22,371 nucleotides of DNA, taken from NCBI GenBank assembly GCA_036554605.1, contig DATBMY010000007.1, positions 1 to 22,371 on the forward strand, in the 5' to 3' direction. The notes beneath the pieces are model-generated. The model was not told the origin of the DNA. It did not search any database and worked only from the letters and a program-made list of their open reading frames with translations. Positions 13,404-20,388 of this stretch are shown piece after piece; positions within the stretch are counted from its first letter, which is position 1, and the number at the start of each line of letters is the position of its first letter. The stretch is from DATBMY01 sp036554605. Lineage in GTDB: Bacteria; Acidobacteriota; Blastocatellia; UBA7656. The position numbers and the translations under genes were made by a program.

Positions 13404-16127
13404 TCAATACTTGTTCCGGTCGGCGGTTACCTGCGTTGTGAATGTGGTGTTGTTATAGCCCCACGCGCCCGCGTTGTTGCCTACAAGGTCGCTATCTTCA
13501 ATACGGCCCTTGGCGTAGGTCGTAAGGTAGAACGCATGAGAGCGGTTGCCGGTAATCTTGCATGCCTTGACCGTCCCGGTGGCGAAATCGTAAATCGATA
13601 TGCCGTCGAACGCGTTCGTCACATCGCAGTTTTCGATCGTTGCCGACGAGAATGATAGCAGCGCGATGCCGTCGCCCGTCACGTTGCTGACCTTGCAGCC
13701 GCGTATGACCACGCCGGTCCCCTCGATCAGCCAGCCCGCCCCTTTGCAGTTATTGATCGTGGTGCCTTCAAAGAGCGCCGAGCTGCCCGTATAGACCTTT
13801 ATACCGGTAGAGCCGCCGTCATAGACTCTCGACTTGAGAATCGTCGGCTTGGCCTGCTCTTTTATCTCTATGCCGAAGGCCGTCGTCGAGTAGATGTCGC
13901 AATCTTCGATAGTCCCTTTCGCGCTCGTCGAAAATACCATGCCCGATTGCGTCGTGTGATGCACTTTCGTCAGGCGTATCACAGGGCTGCTGTCGCCGGC
14001 TACTTCTATGCCGGTTGTGCCGTTGTTATAGACTTCGCAATTCTCAATCGTCGCCTGGCTCCCCGAGGCGAGGCGCAGGCCCGTCGCTTTCCCGCCGTAT
14101 ATTTTCGTGCGCCGCAGGACGGTCGCGCCGCCCGTTATCACGACGTCCGCCAGCCCGCTCTTAAAGAATTCGCAGTCCTCGATAAGCCCCTTGCCGCCGG
14201 AGTTGACGATCAGGGCCGACCCCTTGCCGTCGTGCACCTTCGTGCCCCGTATGGTAGGGTTCGCGCTCTCCTTGATCTCGATCCCGGCAAGCGCGTTACC
14301 GAAAACTTCGCAGTCTTCCATGGTGCCTTGCGCGCTGGAGTAAAACGCGACGCCCTGCTCGGGGCTGTCGTGTATCTTCGTGCGGCGTATGGTCGGGTTA
14401 GCCGAAGAGCCGTGCACCGCGATGGCCGCGATAGAATCCGACGATACGTCGCAATCCTCGACCGTCAGCTGTCCCTGTCCGATGTCTATGGCGTTGAAAC
14501 GTTTTCCCAGCGAGCCGCCTTTGTTACGCAACGTCATGCCACGCACCGTCGCCCCTGCGGCCTGCATGCTTATGCAAGCGCCCCCCGTGCTTTCGACCAC
14601 GACCGTGCCGAGCGATGTCTGGCCCACCAGCTCGACATTCTTATCGATAACGATGCTCTCGAAATAAGTGCCGGGATTGACGAGCAACCGCATGCCGGGC
14701 CGCGCGTTTCTGATCGCCTCGCTTATGCTCTCGTAATCGCCTCCCGACGACTTCGACACCACCAGCTCTTTTTTGAGCTTCAGCCAGTCGAAATAAACGG
14801 CCGCCCAGGCGAGCGCGCCGAGCGCAAGTATGAGGGTGGAGATCAACGTCCAGCGCAGGACCCCGGATCTCTTTCTGACAGGCGCGGGTCGCACGGGGAA
14901 GACTTCCGTCTGCTGTATCTGCTGATGGTGCGGGGAGGGGCCGGGCAGGTAAGGCGCGTTCAGAAAATCGCCTCTCGAATCGGAGCCCGACGACGAGGGC
15001 TGCATCTGAGCGCCTTGCCCTCCGCTGGGCATCACCATCGACGGTGGCACGGCTTGCGTGCGCCTGAGGCTATCGCGCTTGCGCTCGGCGACTTCGATCC
15101 TTTCGAGTATGCTCCCGTCATCGGGAGTAAGATTGTGCGCTTCCGTCCAGTGATCTATCGCTACCTGATACTGCCCGGCGTTGAATGCGCGCGCGCCCTC
15201 TGTAACGAGTTGTTTGACGCGCTGCTGCACTTCCTCGGGCACGGTCCGGCGGGTCCGTTCGTCGGAGTTGTCGGCCCTTACGGTCGGCGGCTCAATGGAC
15301 CTGACCGTAGAAGCTTCGACGCCCAGTATCTGCATCAATCGCCTCAGCGACTCTCTCATCTCGGCCGCGCTATCGAACCGCCGGCCGGGGTCCTTCTGGA
15401 GAGCGCGCTCGATTATATGCCCCATGGGCGGCGGCAGATTAGTTGGAAGCGGCTCGGGCTTTTCGTTGATGATCGCCCAGGCGAGCGACTCGGTGTCGGT
15501 CTGCGGATAGGGGAGCTTTCCCGCTACCAGCTCATAAAGAATCACGCCCGCGCTCCACAGGTCGGTCTTTTCCGAGCGATGCCCGCGGAAGGCTTCGGGC
15601 GCCATATAAGCGGGCGTGCCGGCGACGATGTTGCTCGATATGCTCGTCTGCAATATACGGGCGAGCCCGAAATCGGCGAGCCGGGGCGTTTCTCCCTGGA
15701 GCAAGATGTTGCGCGGCTTCAGGTCGCGATGGATTATACGCTGAGAATGCAGGTGCTGTAGTCCCGCCATTATGCCGTCGGCCATCTCAACCGCGGAGCG
15801 CATGGAGGGCGCGTGGCCGCCGTACCGCTTGAGCCATTCGGCGAGCGACCCGTCGGGCGCATACTGGCTGACTATTACCACCTGCCCGTCATAAACGTCC
15901 GCGTACATCAAGGGCAGCACGTTGGGATGGCTGCCGACCTTTGCCCATACTTCGGCCTCCTGGCGTATGGTGTCAAGGTTTACATCGTCGTCTATCGGCA
16001 GCTTGAGCGCAAACTGCGTAGTGCTGAACTGTGTGCGGCGCTCCGCAAGCCAGACGACGCCGAAATTACCGCGCCCGATCTTTCGAACCAGCGTGTAAGG
16101 GCCGAGCTGTTCTCCGGGGTGAAACAT
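13404..16127 (-). CDS. Membrane Ser/Thr protein kinase with outer parallel beta-helix domain
   Basis: A 907-residue protein. A complete Hanks-type kinase domain spans about 11-265: glycine loop G18-x-G-x-x-G23, K42, H133-R-D135, K137, N140, D152-F-G154 and A176-P-E178, so it should be active. A TPR-like helical segment (about 300-345, GARAFNAGQYQVAIDHWTEA) and a Pro/Ser/Gln-rich linker follow. One transmembrane helix lies at 424-443 (RWTLISTLILALGALAWAAV). The rest (about 460-900) is a right-handed parallel beta-helix of repeating units such as GTIEDCDIYS, PTIRRTKIHD and GIEIKE, of the NosD/pectate-lyase-like type. The kinase faces the cytoplasm and the helix the periplasm or surface, so it may sense a polysaccharide or wall ligand. 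GGGAG precedes the ATG. Confidence 0.9.
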   Translation of the reverse strand: MFHPGEQLGPYTLVRKIGRGNFGVVWLAERRTQFSTTQFALKLPIDDDVNLDTIRQEAEVWAKVGSHPNVLPLMYADVYDGQVVIVSQYAPDGSLAEWLKRYGGHAPSMRSAVEMADGIMAGLQHLHSQRIIHRDLKPRNILLQGETPRLADFGLARILQTSISSNIVAGTPAYMAPEAFRGHRSEKTDLWSAGVILYELVAGKLPYPQTDTESLAWAIINEKPEPLPTNLPPPMGHIIERALQKDPGRRFDSAAEMRESLRRLMQILGVEASTVRSIEPPTVRADNSDERTRRTVPEEVQQRVKQLVTEGARAFNAGQYQVAIDHWTEAHNLTPDDGSILERIEVAERKRDSLRRTQAVPPSMVMPSGGQGAQMQPSSSGSDSRGDFLNAPYLPGPSPHHQQIQQTEVFPVRPAPVRKRSGVLRWTLISTLILALGALAWAAVYFDWLKLKKELVVSKSSGGDYESISEAIRNARPGMRLLVNPGTYFESIVIDKNVELVGQTSLGTVVVESTGGACISMQAAGATVRGMTLRNKGGSLGKRFNAIDIGQGQLTVEDCDVSSDSIAAIAVHGSSANPTIRRTKIHDSPEQGVAFYSSAQGTMEDCEVFGNALAGIEIKESANPTIRGTKVHDGKGSALIVNSGGKGLIEDCEFFKSGLADVVITGGATVLRRTKIYGGKATGLRLASGSQATIENCEVYNNGTTGIEVAGDSSPVIRLTKVHHTTQSGMVFSTSAKGTIEDCDIYSTTAFGIEIKEQAKPTILKSRVYDGGSTGIKVYTGSSALFEGTTINNCKGAGWLIEGTGVVIRGCKVSNVTGDGIALLSFSSATIENCDVTNAFDGISIYDFATGTVKACKITGNRSHAFYLTTYAKGRIEDSDLVGNNAGAWGYNNTTFTTQVTADRNKY

Positions 16128-16282
16128 AACGACTCCCTCGATTCTGCTGAACTACCAGGGCAACCTCTTCGGCTCGCTCACATCCCACTTCCGCCGCGAA
16201 ATCGAATCTTCTCTCCGGATACCTCAGTGTTAAACATCAAGGGTTATCTATGGAATAACAGAGGCCGACAGGGTTGTGACCT

Positions 16283-16320
16283 TTTTACTCGCGCATAAAA
16301 TAGCAGAGTTTTACTCGCGC
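16283..16320. repeat. 12-bp direct repeat upstream of the kinase gene
   Basis: TTTTACTCGCGC occurs at 16283-16294 and again at 16309-16320, 26 bases apart. It lies about 155-195 bases upstream of the kinase start and next to repeat copy 3. It may be a regulator site or the trace of an insertion. Confidence 0.4.
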
Positions 16321-16324
16321 CACA

Positions 16325-16424
16325 ATCGGGGGTCGGGGGTCAGGGGTCAGTCAGAGGACTCTGAAATAGCATATTTGAGATTTCAAATTTCAGATGGCCT
16401 GGCCCCCGGCCCCTGACCCCCGAT
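16325..16424. repeat. G-rich inverted-repeat element, copy 3
   Basis: A 100-base unit with terminal inverted repeats beginning ATCGGGGGTC on both strands (16325 and 16424). The middle, read on the minus strand, matches copy 2 almost continuously for about 40 bases. It overlaps the last 14 codons and the stop of the MaoC-like gene. The arms have runs of four to five G that could form a quadruplex. Confidence 0.8.
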
Positions 16425-17231
16425 TCTGTATATGGCCGTGTGGCGCACCTGCTGTAGAACCCTTTCCGCGGAAATGAGTAACAACTCAAGCGTTACGAAC
16501 TCGTGCCCCTTGCGCTCAAAAAGCTCGCCTATGCGCCCGCGCACTTCGATCTCTTCGCCCCCGAGGGCCGCGCTGAAATTGATCACCTCGCTCGACGCGT
16601 GTATCCAGGGGCCAAGTTTGAAATTGCGGACGAATATCTGGTTCGCAAGCCCTAAAAGGTAGGCCGGGTGCGCAGGGGCGAGCTCGCCGTAATAGACCGG
16701 CAGTCGCTCGCTTATGCTCTCAAGGTAGGGCGTGCTGTCGGGTTCAAACCGCTCTCGCAGCGTCCCCATCGGCGCGCCCGAAAGAAGCGTCTCGCGCGAA
16801 GCGCCGGGCCTCGCTTCCATCGCGGGCATCCGAGCCCACGGGTAATCCTCTATGCGCGGCACGCGCTCGACTCGCTCTTCGATAGACGCGACGGCGCTCG
16901 CCGACACGCCTTCGGGCCCCTCGGCCGTGACGTTGATCCTTGCGGCAGGCGCGCTCTGGTCCGCTTCCGCGCGGACCACGACCTCGTCGCCTTCATAAAA
17001 GGGCCGGATGAAGCGAACATTTATGCGGCCGCGCTCAAGCCAGTCGCGAGAGAATCGCTCGACCACAGGCACCGTCATATATGCGAATACCGTGACTCCC
17101 GGCACCAGCCCGCCACGAAATCCGTAGCGTGCGGCCGTCTCATCGTCGTGAATCCGGTTCTCGGAATCCGTGTGCGTGTTGCGCGCGCGGACCCTGTATG
17201 CGCCGCTCTCATTGTTGCTACCGGTCATCAT
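16383..17231 (-). CDS. Double-hotdog MaoC-like enoyl-CoA hydratase
   Basis: A 282-residue protein. The first hotdog domain (about 20-120) has the hydratase-2-like motif N25-R-I-H28-D-D (NRIHDDETAARYGFRGGLVPG), then VRFIRPFYEGDEV. A second, motif-less hotdog covers about 185-268 (HPAYLLGLANQIFV, WIHASSEVINFSAAL, IEVRGRIGELFERKGHEFV). This is the active-plus-inactive double-hotdog design known from fused (R)-hydratases. It should hydrate a trans-2-enoyl-CoA or dehydrate a 3-hydroxyacyl-CoA. The native protein appears to end near AIYRI: the last residues (GGQGPGARPSEI) and the stop come from repeat copy 3. Two adjacent ATGs (17231, 17228) are possible starts. It precedes the kinase in the interrupted operon. 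Confidence 0.8.
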   Translation of the reverse strand: MMTGSNNESGAYRVRARNTHTDSENRIHDDETAARYGFRGGLVPGVTVFAYMTVPVVERFSRDWLERGRINVRFIRPFYEGDEVVVRAEADQSAPAARINVTAEGPEGVSASAVASIEERVERVPRIEDYPWARMPAMEARPGASRETLLSGAPMGTLRERFEPDSTPYLESISERLPVYYGELAPAHPAYLLGLANQIFVRNFKLGPWIHASSEVINFSAALGGEEIEVRGRIGELFERKGHEFVTLELLLISAERVLQQVRHTAIYRIGGQGPGARPSEI

Positions 17232-17242
17232 TATTTATCGAA

Positions 17243-17308
17243 ATGTTAAGAGTTCAAGCTTCAGCTTGCGAGTCTTAGCGTCAAACCGGCTAAAGCGTGA
17301 ACTCTCAA
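17243..17308. repeat. Dispersed palindromic repeat, copy C
   Basis: GAGTTCA (17250-17256) and TGAACTC (17298-17304) form the outer stem, with GCTT.AGC/GCT.AAGC pairing inside. AAGCTTCAGCTTGCG is shared with copy B at 6826-6840. It lies between the two MaoC-type genes. Confidence 0.65.
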
Positions 17309-17396
17309 CCGCGCTCCTGTGCGAATACTTCGAGCAGTACCGCAGTAGCGCCCAGCCCAGTTAGATGTTAGCAAGAGCAAATAAGCCGAAGACCGG

Positions 17397-17858
17397 TTAA
17401 TAGTATCTGACGAGCCATTCGGCGACAAGCGCGGGCTTCTGGGCTCCTTCGATCTCGACCGCGACCTGCCAGGTGATCTGCGACCCGCCCGCCACATCTT
17501 CGACCGCGCCGAGCGTAAAGCGCGCGCGCACGCGAGAGCCCGACGGCACGGGCGAGACAAATCTCAAGCGATTGAGCCCGTAGTTTATCCCCATCTTGAA
17601 ATTGCCGCGCACCGTGAACGCGCCGGCCGAAAGATGAGGCAGCAGCGAAAGCGTGAGAAATCCATGAGCGATTGTCGAGCCGAAAGGCGACTCGCTTTTT
17701 GCTCGCTCGGAATCTATGTGAATCCACTGGTGGTCTCCGGTCGCGTCGGCGAACGCGGTTATGCGGTCCTGCGTCACCTCGAACCACTCGCTCGCGGCCA
17801 CCTCCTGCCCCGCAAGCCTCTTCAGCTCTTCTATACCTTCAATCACACGTGGCAGCAT
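17397..17858 (-). CDS. MaoC-family (R)-specific enoyl-CoA hydratase
   Basis: A 153-residue single hotdog protein of the usual length for PhaJ/NodN-like hydratases. The catalytic motif is complete: FADATGDHQWIHID with D42 and H47, followed by PFGSTIAHGFLTLSLLP (58-74). MGINYGLNRLRFVSPVPSGSRVRARF is the conserved second half. It adds water to a trans-2-enoyl-CoA to give the (R)-3-hydroxyacyl-CoA. It lies 24 bases after the CaiB-type gene on the same strand and is probably co-transcribed with it. Confidence 0.9.
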   Translation of the reverse strand: MLPRVIEGIEELKRLAGQEVAASEWFEVTQDRITAFADATGDHQWIHIDSERAKSESPFGSTIAHGFLTLSLLPHLSAGAFTVRGNFKMGINYGLNRLRFVSPVPSGSRVRARFTLGAVEDVAGGSQITWQVAVEIEGAQKPALVAEWLVRYY

Positions 17859-17882
17859 CTATGTTCTCCATCTAACGATTAT

Positions 17883-19064
17883 TCAGATCACGCCCTGCCC
17901 GCGCAGCGCGTCGATCTCTCCGGCGCTAAAGCCGAGCTCTCCGAGAACCTCGTCCGTATGCTCGGAGAGAGCGGGCGCGCGCCTGCGCAATTCGCAGTTC
18001 GTCTCGCTCATACGCACGGGCGAAGGGGCCACCGGCACGGCCTTGCTCGCGCCGGGCGATTCCATATATTGAATCAGCTCGCGCGCGTTGACCTGCGGGT
18101 CGGAGATGACCTCGTCGAGCTCATAGACCGCGCCGCACGGCACTCTCGCCTCTTCAAGCTCGGCTATAGCCTCGTCGCGCGTGCGCGCACCGCACCACTC
18201 GCTCATGATCTGGTTTATCAGATCAGAGCTTGCGGCGCGCGACAGATCATCTTGAAAGCGCGGGTCGTCGATCAAATCCTCCCTGCCCACGAGTCGCGCC
18301 CAGCGGCGAAACATCTGATCGCCTATCGTCGGCACGATAATCCATCCCGTTCGCGTGTGGTAGGTGTCGCTCGGGGCCGTGTAATAGGCCGTGTTTCCCT
18401 GCTGCCTGCGAATTATGCCCGTCACCTGTCGCTCGGCCAGAAGCGGCAGCATAAACATCACCGATGTCGCCAGCAGCGACACATCAATCAACTGGCCGCG
18501 CCCGGTCTTCTGGCGATGATAGAGCGCGCCCATAACGCCGAAGGCCGCGTGCAGCGCCGTGCCGTAATCGGCCCACGATACAATGGAGCGAACGGGCTCG
18601 CCTTCGGGTCCCGTAAGGCTCATCGCTCCGCTCATCGCCTGCGCGACTCCGTCAAACCCCACGCGGCCGGAGTACGGACCGTCGGGCCCGAAGGCCGAAG
18701 CCATGACGAGTATGATCTCCTCCTTTATGGCCTTTAGAGATTCGTAATCCAGGCCGAGCCGCCGCATCAGATCGATTGGCAGATTGACGATTACCACATC
18801 GGCGCTCTCGACAAGGCGGCGGACCACCGGGCCCGAATGGCTGTGCGACAGGTCGAGAGTTATGGCGCGCTTGTTGCGATTGAGGTTCAGGTAGAGACCA
18901 CCCTCGCCGCTTTCGGTTATTGGGCCGAGCGTGCGGTCTTCGCCCCCCTCGCGCCGCTCGACGCGAATCACGTCCGCGCCGAAATCGGCAAGCAGCATCG
19001 CCGAGTAAGGCGCGGCTATGAAGCGGCCGAAATCTATTACGCGAATGCCTTCAAGCAGTGCCAT
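17883..19064 (-). CDS. CaiB/BaiF-type (family III) CoA-transferase
   Basis: A 393-residue protein when started at ATG 19064 (MALLEGIRVIDFGRFIAAPY), the standard family start. The frame opens 16 codons earlier, but that leader is made of a repeat-like AT sequence (19079-19093). Features: RVIDFGRFIAAPYSAMLLADFGADVIRVE (8-36), LNLNRNKRAITLDL (59-72), GFDGVAQAMSGAMSLTG, and the probable catalytic aspartate D166 (SWADYGTALHAAFG), which forms the enzyme-CoA anhydride intermediate in this family. KTGRGQLIDVSLL follows. It moves CoA between carboxylic acids and would activate the pathway substrate. It is the first gene of the minus-strand cluster and diverges from the acyl-CoA dehydrogenase. Confidence 0.92.
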   Translation of the reverse strand: MALLEGIRVIDFGRFIAAPYSAMLLADFGADVIRVERREGGEDRTLGPITESGEGGLYLNLNRNKRAITLDLSHSHSGPVVRRLVESADVVIVNLPIDLMRRLGLDYESLKAIKEEIILVMASAFGPDGPYSGRVGFDGVAQAMSGAMSLTGPEGEPVRSIVSWADYGTALHAAFGVMGALYHRQKTGRGQLIDVSLLATSVMFMLPLLAERQVTGIIRRQQGNTAYYTAPSDTYHTRTGWIIVPTIGDQMFRRWARLVGREDLIDDPRFQDDLSRAASSDLINQIMSEWCGARTRDEAIAELEEARVPCGAVYELDEVISDPQVNARELIQYMESPGASKAVPVAPSPVRMSETNCELRRRAPALSEHTDEVLGELGFSAGEIDALRGQGVI

Positions 19065-19145
19065 GAAAGATTTGATACTTGAGATTTCAAATTCGATTCT
19101 ACGCCCGAGCATCCTAACCCGGCCGGCCGACTAATTCAAGAAAGG

Positions 19146-19174
19146 TTGATTGAGCGGGCGCGCTGGTCTAGAGT
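19146..19174 (+). promoter_or_regulatory. Candidate promoter of the acyl-CoA dehydrogenase
   Basis: TTGATT (19146-19151), a 17-base spacer and TAGAGT (19169-19174). Transcription would begin at about 19181-19184, at or next to the ATG at 19184, so the mRNA may be leaderless. Confidence 0.35.
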
Positions 19175-19183
19175 TTTTAGATC

Positions 19184-20320
19184 ATGCTCAACCTGCCTTT
19201 TTTTGAAGATCGCCACCGCCGTCTCGCCGAACGTATAAACAGCTTCAACCGCGACCGTCTCTCTTCTTTAAATCCGCATGACGAACAGGATCGCCAGGCG
19301 CGAGAGCTTATTAGAATGCTCGCCGGTGACGGGCTGCTCCAATACGCAGTGCCCGCGCAGATTGAAAGCACTGCGCTTGATGTGCGCGCGCTCGCGGTCG
19401 CCCGAGAGCATCTTTCGTATGAATCGGGGCTTGCCGATTTGATGTTCGCGATGCAGGGGCTTGGAAGCTACCCGGTGGCGCTTGCCGGGTCAGCCCGGTT
19501 GAAGCGCCGCCTGCTTCCGCTCGTCAAATCGGGCGAAGCGATCGCGGCCTTCGCCATCACCGAGCCGGATGCCGGGTCGGACGTTTCCGCCATTCAAACG
19601 ACCGCCGAGCGGCGCGGCGACGCGTATGTCATCAACGGCTCGAAGACATTCATATCGAACGCGGGGCTTGCCGATTTTTATACCGTCTTCGCCACGACCG
19701 ACCGCGAGCGCGGGAGCAAAGGCATATCGGCTTTCGTGGTAGAGCGCAACGCGCCGGGCTTTTTCTTCGACGGCCCTATAGAGCTAATAGCCCCGCATCC
19801 AATCGGGCGGCTTCGCTTCGAGCAGTGCCGCGTGAGCGCCGAGAGCCTGCTCGGGGAGGAGGGCGCGGGGTTTAAGATCGCGATGACTACCCTCGATACA
19901 TTTCGTTCGACGGTTGGGGCGGCGGCCGCCGGGTTCGCTTGGCGCGCGCTGGACGAAGCGATAGCTTACGCGAAGCGGCGGGTGCAGTTCGGGCGCCCCA
20001 TCGCGGAGTTTCAAGCGACTCAGATGAAGCTGGCCGAGATGGCGACCGAGCTTGACGCGGCGCGGCTGCTCGTCTATCGCGCGGCCTGGAAGAAAGACGC
20101 GGGCGCGGAGCGCGTGACCAGGGAAGCGGCGATGGCTAAGCTACAGGCGACCGAATCGGCGCAGCGCATTATAGACGCGGCGGTACAGATACACGGCGGG
20201 GCGGGCCTTGTGCGCGGCGCTAGGGTCGAGCATCTTTATCGCGAGATACGCGCGCTCAGGATTTACGAAGGCACATCCGAGATACAGAAGCTGGTCATCG
20301 CATCGCAGTTGTTGAAGTGA
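19184..20320 (+). CDS. Acyl-CoA dehydrogenase
   Basis: A 378-residue FAD-dependent acyl-CoA dehydrogenase of normal length. The first signature ITEPDAGSDV lies near 125-134. KTFISNAGLADFYTVFATT and the C-terminal helical domain follow, with RRVQFGRPIAEFQATQMKLA, IHGGAGLVRG and LRIYEGTSEIQK. E362 (YEGTSE) is at the position of the catalytic base of medium-chain enzymes. It removes hydrogens from C2-C3 of an acyl-CoA and passes electrons to ETF. It is divergent from the CoA-transferase, and the product would suit the MaoC hydratases. There is no Shine-Dalgarno. The downstream neighbour is the mobile module at 20389. Confidence 0.93.
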   Translation: MLNLPFFEDRHRRLAERINSFNRDRLSSLNPHDEQDRQARELIRMLAGDGLLQYAVPAQIESTALDVRALAVAREHLSYESGLADLMFAMQGLGSYPVALAGSARLKRRLLPLVKSGEAIAAFAITEPDAGSDVSAIQTTAERRGDAYVINGSKTFISNAGLADFYTVFATTDRERGSKGISAFVVERNAPGFFFDGPIELIAPHPIGRLRFEQCRVSAESLLGEEGAGFKIAMTTLDTFRSTVGAAAAGFAWRALDEAIAYAKRRVQFGRPIAEFQATQMKLAEMATELDAARLLVYRAAWKKDAGAERVTREAAMAKLQATESAQRIIDAAVQIHGGAGLVRGARVEHLYREIRALRIYEGTSEIQKLVIASQLLK

Positions 20321-20388
20321 GTTTTAATTTGAAGCATTTACGGGCAGGCGGCAAGATGATTGTTTTTTCTCTTATGTTCATTGTGTGC

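Noticed and set aside
13947..15761. 604-codon plus-strand frame opposite the kinase
   Set aside because: A shadow of the repetitive GC-rich beta-helix coding sequence; composition is Arg/Ala-rich with no domain, while the minus strand has complete kinase motifs.
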